DNA from: Cypionkella psychrotolerans
GTDB lineage: Bacteria; Pseudomonadota; Alphaproteobacteria; Rhodobacterales; Rhodobacteraceae
Direction of reading: 5' to 3'
NCBI RefSeq assembly: GCF_001294535.1
Contig: NZ_LGIC01000031.1
Coordinates: 1-64,000, forward strand
DNA: 64,000 nucleotides
Of the stretch, positions 26,795 to 35,181 are shown piece by piece. Below the pieces are notes generated by a model. It was not told the origin of the DNA and made no database searches. It saw only the letters and a list, made by a program, of their open reading frames with translations. Numbering within the stretch: position 1 is the first letter of the stretch; the number at the start of each line of letters is the position of its first letter. A program made the translations under genes and the position numbers.

Positions 26795-26823
26795 AAAAAG
26801 GGCCGCGCAACCTGCGCGGCCCC
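26795..26823 (-). terminator. Rho-independent terminator of the old yellow enzyme gene
   Basis: On the minus strand GGGCCGCGC pairs with GCGCGGCCC around an AGGTT loop, followed directly by TTTTTCTTT. A canonical intrinsic terminator 20 bases after the stop of the old yellow enzyme gene. Confidence 0.9.
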
Positions 26824-26843
26824 CTCCAAACTAAAAGCCAAAA

Positions 26844-27926
26844 TCACCCCAAAGCCGGATAATCCGTATAGCCCTTCTCACCCGGCGTGTAGAACGTCGC
26901 AAAGTCCGGCGCGTTCAACTCCGCCCCCGCTTTCATCCGTGCCACCAGATCCGGGTTGGCAAGGTATGCCCGGCCAAAGCCAACCAGATCCGCAGCACCC
27001 GCATCCACAGCCGCCTGCCCCGAAGCCGCATCCAAGCTGCCACCGACAATAAACGTCCGAGGCCAAGCCGCGCGCAACTTGGCGCGGAACTCTGCCGGAA
27101 TCGCCGGATTGCCCATCGCCGCATGATCGACCAGATGCACATAGACCAGCCCGATCTTAGCCAAGCTCGCCATCAGCGCCAGATACGTCTCATCCACCTC
27201 CGGATAAGCCGCCATCCCCGACGCCATGCCATAGGGCGAGATGCGGATACCGACCTTATCGCCGCCAATCGCCGCCACAACCTCCTGCGCAACCTCGGTC
27301 ACAAAGCGCAACCGCTTCGCCACCGAGCCACCCCAGGCATCGGTGCGCTTGTTGGTGTCGGGCGACAGGAATTGCTCCAGCAAATAGCCGTTGGCCCCGT
27401 GCAGCTCGACCCCGTCAAACCCCGCCGCAATCGCGTTCTTAGCCGCCGTCACGAACTCCGCTTTGGCTTGCTGAATATCAGCCTCGGTCATTTCCTGCGG
27501 CGCCGGATAGTCCTGCATGCCCTCGGCGTCGGTATACATCTGACCCGCCAAGGCCAGCGCAGAAGGGGCCACGATCTTCGCGCCTGCAGGCATGTTCCCC
27601 GGATGGCTGACCCGCCCGGTGTGCATGATCTGCGCGAAAATCACCGCGCCTTTGGCATGTGCCGCCGCGGTGACAGGCTTCCAGGCCGCCACCTGCGCGT
27701 TGCTCCACAGCCCCGGCGTGCGGGCATAGCCGCGACCGTTCGGGCTGGGGGCCGTGCCTTCAGTGACGATCAGACCAGCCGCGCCACGTTGGCCATAATA
27801 GTCCGCCATGATCGGCGTTGGCACCGCATCAACGTCAGCACGGCACCGGGTCATCGGGTTCATCACAATCCGGTTTTGCAGCTTATGCGGCCCCATCGAG
27901 GTCGGGTCAAAAATCGAAGCAGTCAT
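26844..27926 (-). CDS. Old yellow enzyme-family alkene reductase
   Basis: 360 residues, FMN-dependent NAD(P)H ene-reductase of the OYE family, related to NemA/XenA, reducing activated alkenes and nitro compounds. Motifs: LQNRIVMNPMTRCRAD, GLIVTEGTAPSPNGRG, FAQIMHTGRVSHPGNMP (active-site His region), FDGVELHGANGYLLEQFLSPDTNKRTDAWGGS, containing the H-G-A-N-G-Y active site near residue 180, and a C-terminal FGRAYLANPDLVARM phosphate-binding loop. AAGGA precedes the ATG. It has its own terminator (26795-26823). It lies beside azoR, also a flavin reductase, so both may respond to electrophiles. Confidence 0.93.
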   Translation of the reverse strand: MTASIFDPTSMGPHKLQNRIVMNPMTRCRADVDAVPTPIMADYYGQRGAAGLIVTEGTAPSPNGRGYARTPGLWSNAQVAAWKPVTAAAHAKGAVIFAQIMHTGRVSHPGNMPAGAKIVAPSALALAGQMYTDAEGMQDYPAPQEMTEADIQQAKAEFVTAAKNAIAAGFDGVELHGANGYLLEQFLSPDTNKRTDAWGGSVAKRLRFVTEVAQEVVAAIGGDKVGIRISPYGMASGMAAYPEVDETYLALMASLAKIGLVYVHLVDHAAMGNPAIPAEFRAKLRAAWPRTFIVGGSLDAASGQAAVDAGAADLVGFGRAYLANPDLVARMKAGAELNAPDFATFYTPGEKGYTDYPALG

Positions 27927-28136
27927 TGTTTCGCGTCCTTTGACAGAAATCTGAACCCGGAAGTTTAGCCACTTTCCCAGCAGAGACCACGCCTGTTTCC
28001 GCCCTCCCCCCTGTGCGGAAATGCAGGCCTGCGCGCCCTTGAAACTGTGGCAGCAAAGCAGGTCAAGCGGCGGACTATCTTAACAACTCGTAAATGATCC
28101 CCCGCTAAATCATTGATAAATATAAGACCGCACAGA

Positions 28137-28152
28137 TGTCCACGCGTGGACA
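28137..28152. promoter_or_regulatory. Perfect 16-bp palindrome after uvrC
   Basis: TGTCCACGCGTGGACA immediately downstream of the uvrC stop, on the OYE-gene side, about 210 bases upstream of the old yellow enzyme start. No T run follows on either strand, so an operator is likelier than a terminator. Short frames on both strands begin inside it only because of its symmetry. Confidence 0.4.
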
Positions 28153-30009
28153 CTACCCCCTGGCACTGAAAAAATCGCTGATCGCCTTCGCCATCGCCTC
28201 CGATACCCCCGGCACCGCCATCAGATCGGAAATCCCCGCCCGAGCCACCGCCTTGGCCGAGCCAAAATGCGCCAGAAGCGCCCGTTTGCGAACCGCGCCC
28301 ACCCCCGGAATATCATCCAGTGGCGTGATCGAAACCTGTTTCGCCCGCTTCGCCCGATGCGCCCCATTCGCCCAGCGATGCGCCTCATCCCGCAGCCTTT
28401 GGATAAAATACAGCACCGGATCATTACGCTGCAACGCCTTCACCGGCATCCCCGTGCGGTAAAACTCCTCTTTGCCGGCGTCGCGATCAATTCCCTTCGC
28501 AACCCCCACCATCGCGATATCATCGACCCCCAGTTCCGCCAGAATCCCCGCCACGGCTGAGACCTGCCCCGCCCCGCCATCAATCAGCAGCAAGTCCGGC
28601 CAAGACCCCGAACTGCGGTCAGGATCCTCCTTCAACAACCGTTCAAACCGCCGCGTCATCACCTCGCGCATCATGCCGAAATCGTCCGAATTCTTCCCCG
28701 CCGCCGACTTGATGTTAAACTTGCGATACTGCGATTTCAGGAAGCCATCAGCCCCCGCGACGATCATGCCGCCGACAGCATCCGAGCCCTGAATATGGGC
28801 GTTATCGTAGACCTCAATCCGGGTTGGCGGCGCATCAAGATCAAATGCCTCGGCCAGCCCCGCCAGTAGCTTATTCTGGGTCGAGCTTTCCGACATCTTC
28901 CGCGCCAGACTCTCGCGCGCGTTCCTGACTGCGTTTTCGACCAGTTCCGCCTTCTCCCCCCGCTGTGGCACGGCAAGCTCGACCTTCCTACCTGCCCGCT
29001 CGGCCAGCAGATTGCTGACCAAGTCTTCGTTCTCCACCGGATGCGACAGCAAGATCAGCCGGGGCGGCTCTTTGTCGTCATAGAACTGCGCGACGAAGGC
29101 CTCCAGAATCTCGGCCTCCTCCGCCCCCGCCCCGGTGCGCGGGTAGAAATCGCGGTTGCCCCAGCTTTGATTGGCGCGGATGAAGAACACCTGCACGCAA
29201 GCTTGCCCGCCCTCCAGATGCAGCGCGATCACATCGGCCTCAGCCACCCCCGCCGGGTTGATCCCCTGCGATTGCTGCACTTGGGTCAGCGCCTTGATCC
29301 GGTCGCGCAAAGCCGCTGCGCGCTCAAACTCCATCGCTTCCGAGGCAATGTTCATCTCGGCGGCGAGATTGCTTTGCACGGTGGTGGTCTTGCCCTGCAA
29401 AAACCGCTCGGCATCGGCCACCAAGGTCGCATATCCCGGCCCGTCAATCCGCCCGGTGCAGGGGGCAGAGCAGCGTTTGATCTGATATTGCAGGCAAGGC
29501 CGGGTGCGGCTGTCAAACATCGAATCCGAGCAGTTGCGCAGCAGGAACACCTTTTGCAGCTGATTGAGAGTGCGGTTCACGGCCCCTGCCGAAGCAAATG
29601 GCCCGAAATAGCTGCCCTTTTCGCTACGCTTGCCGCGATGCTTTTTCAACTGCGGGAAGGGGTGCTCGGTGCTGATCAGGATGTTCGGGAAGGATTTATC
29701 GTCGCGCAGCAGCACGTTGTAACGCGGCTTCAACTGTTTGATCAGGTTCTGCTCTAGCAGCAGCGCCTCGGTTTCCGTCCGCGTGGTCAGGAACATCATC
29801 GAGACGGTCTCGGAAATCATCCGCGCGATGCGGCCCGAATGACCCGAGGGGCGGGCATAATTCGACACCCGCGCCCGCAGATTGCGGGCTTTGCCGACGT
29901 AAAGCACTTCCGAGGCCGCGTTCAACATGCGGTAAACGCCGGGGCTGCCATCCAGCGTTTTCAGGTAATCCTGAATCAGATCGTGCCCGGTTAGACTGAC
30001 TTCACTCAT
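28153..30009 (-). CDS. uvrC: Excinuclease ABC subunit C
   Basis: 618 residues. In nucleotide excision repair UvrC makes the incisions on both sides of a lesion loaded by UvrAB. The N-terminal GIY-YIG endonuclease is visible ([31 protein letters not shown]), followed by the Cys-rich region [19 protein letters not shown], a UvrB-binding helix pair ([20 protein letters not shown]), the RNase H-like domain ([19 protein letters not shown] and [13 protein letters not shown]) and C-terminal helix-hairpin-helix motifs ([19 protein letters not shown]). Its start context lacks a strong ribosome-binding site. It is the first gene leftwards of a 310-base gene-free stretch. Confidence 0.96.
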   Translation of the reverse strand: MSEVSLTGHDLIQDYLKTLDGSPGVYRMLNAASEVLYVGKARNLRARVSNYARPSGHSGRIARMISETVSMMFLTTRTETEALLLEQNLIKQLKPRYNVLLRDDKSFPNILISTEHPFPQLKKHRGKRSEKGSYFGPFASAGAVNRTLNQLQKVFLLRNCSDSMFDSRTRPCLQYQIKRCSAPCTGRIDGPGYATLVADAERFLQGKTTTVQSNLAAEMNIASEAMEFERAAALRDRIKALTQVQQSQGINPAGVAEADVIALHLEGGQACVQVFFIRANQSWGNRDFYPRTGAGAEEAEILEAFVAQFYDDKEPPRLILLSHPVENEDLVSNLLAERAGRKVELAVPQRGEKAELVENAVRNARESLARKMSESSTQNKLLAGLAEAFDLDAPPTRIEVYDNAHIQGSDAVGGMIVAGADGFLKSQYRKFNIKSAAGKNSDDFGMMREVMTRRFERLLKEDPDRSSGSWPDLLLIDGGAGQVSAVAGILAELGVDDIAMVGVAKGIDRDAGKEEFYRTGMPVKALQRNDPVLYFIQRLRDEAHRWANGAHRAKRAKQVSITPLDDIPGVGAVRKRALLAHFGSAKAVARAGISDLMAVPGVSEAMAKAISDFFSARG

Positions 30010-30319
30010 GCAGAAACATCGCCCTCGGATTCGTTGATTCTTAACGCTGCCTGCAATGATAGGCAGGCTGGGACAAGAGGAAAGCTATCCCCGCTTTCTG
30101 TGGATAACATTGCGGAGAAGATTTCAGAACCGCCAAATTTCCCTTGTTTTTGGCCCCATTCGCTGTATTGCCTATTTTTTAGGCGAAATAATAAAGCATT
30201 GATAACAATGGAAAGATTTCTGACCATCTGGCAAATCCCTGATAAGTCAGGACTTTTTGTAACGCATCTGTGAAGCAAATACAAAAAGTGGACAACTTTC
30301 ACGGGAGGCCAAATTTTGC
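30010..30319. other. AT-rich intergenic stretch upstream of uvrC
   Basis: 310 bases between uvrC and the SDR gene, both on the minus strand, noticeably lower in GC than the surroundings. It holds a weak hairpin (GCCT-atttttt-AGGC near 30168-30182) and CCTGA/TCAGG arms near 30238. Neither is a convincing terminator. A 115-codon frame here overlaps both flanking genes, has no domain and is not called a gene. The uvrC promoter presumably lies here. Confidence 0.5.
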
Positions 30320-31096
30320 CTAGTCGAAATCCATCACGTCGGGGGTTTTCCAACCCAGATGCTGGCCGCCATCGACGGAGATCATTTGCCCTGTCACGGC
30401 GGGGGAATCGAGAAAAAACCCTAGCGCTGCGGTGATGTCGGCAGGATTTGCACCGCGTTTCAGGATCGTGGCGCTGCGTTGCGTCACAAAGCTTTCGGCG
30501 CTTTGACGGCTGCCTTGCAAGGTCGGCCCCGGCCCGATGCCGTTCACCCGAACCCTCGGGGCAAGACCCTGCGCCGTGGTACGCGTCAGCGCCCAGAGGC
30601 CCATTTTCGCCAAAGTGTAGGACAGAAATTCGGGCGTCAGTTTATGCACACGTTGGTCGATCATGTTCAGCACCATGCCGCTGGCCACAGGTTCACCATG
30701 ATCGTCGAGTTTCGGCGTGGGAACTTGGGCGGCAAACGCCTGTATCAGCACGAAGGGCGCGCGCAGGTTGCTTTCCATATGGCGATCCCAGCTTTTGCGG
30801 GTAACCGTGGCAACCGTGTCATATTCAAAGATCGAGGCGTTGTTGATCAGCACCGTCAATGGCCCGCCAAGCCCCTGCACCGCCATCGGCACCAGCTTTT
30901 CGACTTGAGTTTCAATCAGCAGATCGGCGCGCAGGGCGACGGCTTTGCGGCCCAAAGCGGTGATTTCTTTCACCACCGCCTCGGCCTCTTTGCGGGAACT
31001 GGCGTAATGCACCGCCACATCATAGCCACGCTTGGCCAGATACAGCGCCATCTCGCGGCCCAGCCGCTTGCCCGCCCCCGTCACCAATGCCCTCAT
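30320..31096 (-). CDS. Short-chain dehydrogenase/reductase, FolM (dihydromonapterin/pteridine reductase)-like
   Basis: 258 residues. A Rossmann-fold SDR: ALVTGAGKRLGREMALYLAKRGY gives the TGxxxRxG type cofactor loop, VLINNASIFEYDTV the NNAG-like segment, and MVLNMIDQRVHKLTPEFLSYTLAKMGLW the Y-x-x-x-K active site. The Arg in GAGKRLG and VHYASSRKEAE resemble NADPH-dependent pteridine reductases (FolM type). The ATG at 31096 overlaps the stop of the small Cys4 gene by 4 bases (ATGA), so it is the distal member of the S49 peptidase operon. The pteridine substrate is inferred from similarity only. Confidence 0.85.
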   Translation of the reverse strand: MRALVTGAGKRLGREMALYLAKRGYDVAVHYASSRKEAEAVVKEITALGRKAVALRADLLIETQVEKLVPMAVQGLGGPLTVLINNASIFEYDTVATVTRKSWDRHMESNLRAPFVLIQAFAAQVPTPKLDDHGEPVASGMVLNMIDQRVHKLTPEFLSYTLAKMGLWALTRTTAQGLAPRVRVNGIGPGPTLQGSRQSAESFVTQRSATILKRGANPADITAALGFFLDSPAVTGQMISVDGGQHLGWKTPDVMDFD

Positions 31097-31284
31097 CGTC
31101 CACCCTTTTTGCAATCGCACCCCTTGGAGCCAATCACATAGCGCCCGCAGCGTTTGCAGGTAGCCGGATTGGCCAATCCAAGGCGTTTTTTCACCGAACC
31201 GCCGATGCGACCGGGGAATAATGCGTTGCCGACCATGCCTATGGCCAGCATCACCAGCAGAAAAACGAGGACGGCTTTGATCAT
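31093..31284 (-). CDS. Small membrane-anchored Cys4 protein
   Basis: 63 residues: an N-terminal membrane helix (MIKAVLVFLLVMLAIGMVGNALF) followed by a basic linker and a C-terminal CKRCGRYVIGSKGCDCKKGG, four cysteines in a zinc-ribbon-like arrangement (CxxC-x9-CxC). No family name is recognised. It starts one base after the S49 peptidase stop and its own stop overlaps the SDR start, so the three genes are translationally linked. The cysteine motif and position make it a probable cofactor of the peptidase, but that is inference. Confidence 0.75.
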   Translation of the reverse strand: MIKAVLVFLLVMLAIGMVGNALFPGRIGGSVKKRLGLANPATCKRCGRYVIGSKGCDCKKGGR

Positions 31285-31285
31285 G

Positions 31286-32074
31286 TTACAACCCGTAGCG
31301 CGCCCAAAGCGCGCGATCTTCAACTGAGGCCAGCGCATCTTCGGCCATGTTCAGGCCAAAGCGGCTCAGCAAGCCCCGCTTTGGCCCCAATGGCACCAGC
31401 TTTACCTTATCGCAATAAAGCGATTTCAGCTTGGGGACCAGATGCGCCACGCCATCGGCCAGGCCCAGATCAACCGAACGTTGGCCTACCCAAATATCGG
31501 CGTTGAACAGATCGGCATCGGCAAGGCGATTGCCGCGCCGCGCTTTGACATGGGCGATGAAGGCCTCATGGATCGGGGCTTGCAGGGCTTTCAGGCGTTC
31601 AATGTCTTCCGGCTTTTGCGGCAGGAACGGGTCGGCGAGGCTTTTCTGCTTGCCCATGGCGACGATGCGGCGTTCAACCCCCTGCTTCGCCATCAGTTCG
31701 GGGAAACCAAAGCTCGCGAAGATCACGCCGATGGAGCCGACGATAGAGGACGGATCGACCCAGATCTGATCCGCCGCACAGGCCAGCCAGTAGCCGCCGC
31801 TTGCGGCGACATCCTCGACAAAGGCATGAACGGGCACGGATTTCTCCTCTGCCAATCGCCGCACCCGCGCCGCAATCAGGCTGGATTGTACTGGAGATCC
31901 GCCCGGAGAATTCACCACCAGCGCCACTGCTGCGGGCTTCATCCGAAACGCCTTTTCGATGATCGTCGCCAGCCCCGCGTCGTTCAACGCATTGCGACCA
32001 GAGCCAATCGTGCCCGCTAGCCGGATCACCGGCACCACGGGGGATTTTTTCACAAAGGGGATAAATTTCATCAT
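31286..32074 (-). CDS. S49-family (SppA-like) signal peptide peptidase
   Basis: 262 residues, short form of the SppA/SohB family of membrane-associated serine proteases that degrade signal peptides and other short membrane peptides. Ser/Lys dyad: the nucleophile Ser92 lies in VAASGGYWLACAADQ and the general base Lys144 in MGKQKSLADPF. Another conserved stretch is SSIVGSIGVIFASFGFPELMAKQGV. No clear N-terminal membrane helix is seen, so it may be cytoplasmic or loosely attached. It is the first gene of a three-gene operon with the Cys4 protein and the SDR. A TAA stop is one base before the next start. Confidence 0.9.
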   Translation of the reverse strand: MMKFIPFVKKSPVVPVIRLAGTIGSGRNALNDAGLATIIEKAFRMKPAAVALVVNSPGGSPVQSSLIAARVRRLAEEKSVPVHAFVEDVAASGGYWLACAADQIWVDPSSIVGSIGVIFASFGFPELMAKQGVERRIVAMGKQKSLADPFLPQKPEDIERLKALQAPIHEAFIAHVKARRGNRLADADLFNADIWVGQRSVDLGLADGVAHLVPKLKSLYCDKVKLVPLGPKRGLLSRFGLNMAEDALASVEDRALWARYGL

Positions 32075-32118
32075 GCCGCAAAGCTAAGGCTTCGCACCCG
32101 CAAGCACAACTCTTGCAA

Positions 32119-32155
32119 CTTCATCTTGGCCCAAATACTCCCCCCGGGGGGGGGC
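32119..32155. repeat. Hairpin intergenic repeat, copy D (truncated)
   Basis: CATCTTGGCCCAAATA is present but the hairpin is replaced by a run CTCCCCCCGGGGGGGGG. It lies between the divergent S49 gene and the LysR gene, unlike the other copies, which lie past 3' ends. Confidence 0.7.
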
Positions 32156-32204
32156 CGCTTCACATCCCTTGCGCATCAAACCATTCCCCGTCACCCTGCA
32201 CCGC

Positions 32205-33095
32205 ATGATCGACAAGTTGGAAATGTTCATTGCCCTCGCCAACGAGCGCCATTTTGGCCGCGCGGCGGAAGTGTGCCGGGTGACGCAACCCAGCCTGTCG
32301 TCAGCCATCCGCCAGCTTGAGGATCAGTTGGGCGTGCAACTGGTGTTCCGCGGCTCTCGCTTTCAGGGGCTGACGCCGGAAGGCCAGCGCGTGCTGGATT
32401 GGGCGCGGCGGATTGTCGGCGATATGCGGGCGCTGAAGGATGAAATGCGCTCGGTGCATTCCGGTCTTTCGGGCAATCTGCGCATCGGCGTCATCCCCAC
32501 GGCCCTGCCGATGGTGGCCGATCTGACCGCGCCGTTCACTGCGCGCCATCCGAACATGCGCGTCACCTTGCTGTCACGGACTTCGGTGGAAATTCTGGCG
32601 GGTATTGAAAGCTTGGAGCTGGACGCAGGCCTGACCTATCTCGACAACGAACCGTTGGGGCGGGTGGCGCAGACGCCACTTTACACCGAGTTCTACCGCT
32701 ATCTCTGCGCACCAAACTCTCCGCTGGCGGATCGGGCGCAGGTGACGTGGAGCGAACTCGTGCATGAACCTTTGTGTCTTTTGACTGCGGATATGCAGAA
32801 CCGCCGTATCGTCAATCAGCATCTGGCCGAGGTCGGCGTGCGGGTAGCGCCGACGGTGGAGTCGAACTCCAGCATCGCCTTGGTGGCGCATGTGAAGTCG
32901 GGGCTGTGGGCCTCGGTGGTGCCGATGAAACTGGCGGATATGTTCTCGGGGCAGGGCCTACGGGCGATTCCCATCGTTGAACCAGAGGCCGAGCATCTGG
33001 TCGGCCTGATCACCGCCAAGCGTGATCCGCAAACCCCTGTTCTGCAAGCGCTTATGGATGAGGCCGCCAAGCTGGCGATCCGGCTGCGCCGTTAG
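32205..33095 (+). CDS. fdsR: LysR-family regulator of the formate dehydrogenase operon
   Basis: 296 residues. An N-terminal winged helix-turn-helix (MFIALANERHFGRAAEVCRVTQPSLSSAIRQLEDQLGVQLVFR) and a C-terminal effector-binding domain (LRIGVIPTALPMVADLTAPF and later). It lies 95 bases upstream of fdsG on the same strand, as fdsR does next to fds genes in Cupriavidus necator and Rhodobacter. The name is therefore positional. Start: the ATG at 32205 gives the standard LysR N-terminus; no strong ribosome-binding site is seen and a longer frame begins at 32169. Two T-N11-A dyads lie in front of fdsG. Confidence 0.85.
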   Translation: MIDKLEMFIALANERHFGRAAEVCRVTQPSLSSAIRQLEDQLGVQLVFRGSRFQGLTPEGQRVLDWARRIVGDMRALKDEMRSVHSGLSGNLRIGVIPTALPMVADLTAPFTARHPNMRVTLLSRTSVEILAGIESLELDAGLTYLDNEPLGRVAQTPLYTEFYRYLCAPNSPLADRAQVTWSELVHEPLCLLTADMQNRRIVNQHLAEVGVRVAPTVESNSSIALVAHVKSGLWASVVPMKLADMFSGQGLRAIPIVEPEAEHLVGLITAKRDPQTPVLQALMDEAAKLAIRLRR

Positions 33096-33100
33096 GCTTG

Positions 33101-33152
33101 ATAGCCTTAGGCTATTGAACAACGGTATATCAATATTGATTTCCATATCAAT
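33101..33152. promoter_or_regulatory. LysR-type operator region for the fds operon
   Basis: ATAGCC-tta-GGCTAT (33101-33115) is an inverted repeat with the T-N11-A spacing of LysR-type sites. It is followed by the perfect 12-bp palindrome ATCAATATTGAT (33129-33140). ATATCAAT also occurs directly repeated at 33127-33134 and 33145-33152. The array fills the gap between the regulator gene and fdsG. Confidence 0.6.
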
Positions 33153-33190
33153 CGGCGTATGACGTAGCAAAGCTACCAAAGGGCCGCCAC

Positions 33191-33658
33191 ATGCTTGATT
33201 CCGTCGACATCACCTCCCGGCTTGAGGAAATTCTCAGCGCCCATAAAGGCATGGAGGGATCTCTGCTGCCGATTCTGCACGCCATTCAGGCCGAGTTTGG
33301 CTATGTGCCGCAGGTGGCTTTGCCGATCATCGCGCAAGACCTGAACCTGTCGAAGGCCGAAGTGCATGGCGTGATGAGCTTTTACCACGATTTCCGCGAA
33401 CATCCGGCGGGCGATCATGTGCTGAAACTGTGCCGCGCGGAATCTTGTCAGTCGATGGGTGCAGATCGGGTGGCTGCTCATGCACAAAAGTCGTTGGGGA
33501 TTGAGTGGCACGAAACCACCAAGGACGGCCGCGTCACACTGGAGCCGATTTTCTGCCTTGGCCTTTGCGCTTGTGGCCCCGCCGCGATGATCAACGGCAA
33601 ACTGGTGGGCCGGATCGATGAAGCCCGAATTGATGCGATCATCGGGGGTTTGAAATGA
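33191..33658 (+). CDS. fdsG: NAD-dependent formate dehydrogenase, gamma subunit
   Basis: 155 residues, thioredoxin-like [2Fe-2S] subunit homologous to NuoE and HoxE. It passes electrons between the diaphorase and the formate-oxidising subunit. The N-terminal helical part (GSLLPILHAIQAEFGYVPQVALPIIAQDL) precedes the cluster-binding cysteines in LKLCRAESCQSMGAD and FCLGLCACGPAAM. It is the first gene of fdsGBACD: its stop overlaps the fdsB ATG by 4 bases. AAGGG is eight bases ahead of the start. Regulation from the upstream LysR gene is likely. Confidence 0.96.
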   Translation: MLDSVDITSRLEEILSAHKGMEGSLLPILHAIQAEFGYVPQVALPIIAQDLNLSKAEVHGVMSFYHDFREHPAGDHVLKLCRAESCQSMGADRVAAHAQKSLGIEWHETTKDGRVTLEPIFCLGLCACGPAAMINGKLVGRIDEARIDAIIGGLK

Positions 33659-35181
33659 AGATTTACCTGCCGCTGGACAGTGCAGCCGTCGCCCTTGGCG
33701 CTGACGAGCTCGCCGAGTCGCTAATGTTTCAAGCCCAAGCGCGTGGGATCACCCTGACGCTGGTGCGCAATGGGTCACGCGGGATGGTCTGGCTGGAGCC
33801 AATGGCCGAGGTTGTGACCGATGCAGGCCGGATGGCGTTTGGCCCGCTGACGCTGGCTGATGTGCCTGCTTTGTTCGATGATCTGGCAGCGCATCCAAAG
33901 GCCTTGGGCTTGACCGACGATCTGCCTTGGATGAAGGCGCAAACTCGCCTGACCTTTGCCCGCGTTGGCGTGATCGACCCGCTGTCGCTGGACGACTACA
34001 AAACGCACGGTGGTCTGGCTGGCCTGACTTTGGCGCTTGCCATGGACAAGGCGGCTATCGTTGCCGAAGTCACGAATTCGGGCCTGCGTGGTCGCGGTGG
34101 CGCGGGCTTTCCGACGGGGATCAAGTGGAAGACTGTGTCCGAGGCTGCGGCAGATCGCAAATACATCGTCTGCAATGCTGATGAGGGCGACAGCGCCACC
34201 TTCGCCGACCGCATGTTAATGGAGGGCGACCCCTTCACGCTGATCGAAGGCATGATCATTGCTGGCCTCGCAACCGGGGCCACCAAGGGATTTGTGTATA
34301 TCCGTTCAGAATACCCGATTGCGATTGATGTGATGCAAAAGGCGGTGAAAATCGCGGCGGATGCGGGGGTGCTTGGCACGTCGGTTTTGGGGTCATCCCA
34401 CACCTTCAACATAGAAATCCGCGTCGGTGCCGGTGCCTATGTCTGCGGTGAGGAAACCTCCCTGCTGAACAGCCTTGAAGGCAAGCGTGGCGTCGTTCGC
34501 GCCAAGCCGCCGCTGCCCGCTTTGCAGGGCTTCATGGCGAAGCCGACGGTGGTGAACAACGTGATTTCGCTGGCCTCGGTGCCCGTGATTTTCGAAAAAG
34601 GCGCCGAGTTCTACAAGAACTTCGGCCTTGGTCGCTCGCGCGGCACCATCCCGTTGCAGATCGCCGGAAACGTCAAGCACGGCGGGCTGTATGAGATCGC
34701 TTTCGGCCTGACCTTGGGTGAAATCGTTGACAAAATTGCGGGCGGCAGCGCCTCCGGTCGCCCGGTGAAAGCGGTGCAGGTTGGTGGCCCCTTGGGTGCC
34801 TATTTCCCCCGTGCTTTGTTTGATACGCCGTTTGGCTACGAGGAATTCGCAGGCAAGGATGGCTTGATCGGCCATGCGGGCCTGACGGTGTTTGATGATA
34901 GCGCCGACATGCTGAAACAAGCCCGTTTCGCGATGGAATTCTGCGCCATCGAGTCCTGTGGTAAATGCACCCCCTGCCGGATCGGCGCTGTGCGCGGTGT
35001 TGAAACCGTTGACCGGATTGCCAAGGGTGATGCCTCGGCGATCCCTCTGCTGACCGATCTGTGCAACACCATGAAGGCCGGTTCACTTTGCGCCTTGGGC
35101 GGCTTTACGCCCTACCCGGTGATGTCCGCCCTGACCCATTTCCCCGATGATTTCGCCCCTATGAAGGAAGCCGCTGAATGA
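33655..35181 (+). CDS. fdsB: NAD-dependent formate dehydrogenase, beta (diaphorase) subunit
   Basis: 508 residues, NuoF-like flavoprotein that reduces NAD+. The N-terminal part (about 1-110) is a thioredoxin-like extension, followed by the FMN/NAD module: GLRGRGGAGFPTGIKWKTV, YIVCNADEGDSATFADRMLMEGDP and GAYVCGEETSLLNSLEGKRG. The C-terminal SCGKCTPCRIGAVRG and CNTMKAGSLCALGG carry the four cysteines of the N3-type [4Fe-4S] cluster. It overlaps fdsA at the ATG by 4 bases. The order and overlap make co-assembly with FdsG likely. Confidence 0.97.
   Translation: MKIYLPLDSAAVALGADELAESLMFQAQARGITLTLVRNGSRGMVWLEPMAEVVTDAGRMAFGPLTLADVPALFDDLAAHPKALGLTDDLPWMKAQTRLTFARVGVIDPLSLDDYKTHGGLAGLTLALAMDKAAIVAEVTNSGLRGRGGAGFPTGIKWKTVSEAAADRKYIVCNADEGDSATFADRMLMEGDPFTLIEGMIIAGLATGATKGFVYIRSEYPIAIDVMQKAVKIAADAGVLGTSVLGSSHTFNIEIRVGAGAYVCGEETSLLNSLEGKRGVVRAKPPLPALQGFMAKPTVVNNVISLASVPVIFEKGAEFYKNFGLGRSRGTIPLQIAGNVKHGGLYEIAFGLTLGEIVDKIAGGSASGRPVKAVQVGGPLGAYFPRALFDTPFGYEEFAGKDGLIGHAGLTVFDDSADMLKQARFAMEFCAIESCGKCTPCRIGAVRGVETVDRIAKGDASAIPLLTDLCNTMKAGSLCALGGFTPYPVMSALTHFPDDFAPMKEAAE

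Noticed and set aside
27965-28153. Small frame starting MSTRGH on the minus strand, and its plus-strand twin at 28136
   Set aside because: Both starts lie in the symmetric 16-bp palindrome; the plus-strand twin is antisense to uvrC.
30006-30353. 115-codon minus-strand frame upstream of uvrC
   Set aside because: It overlaps uvrC and the SDR gene at both ends, sits in AT-rich sequence and has no recognisable domain.
32119-32160. CCCCCCGGGGGGGGG run as a terminator
   Set aside because: It lacks a T run and lies between divergent starts; it fits a degraded copy of the hairpin repeat.
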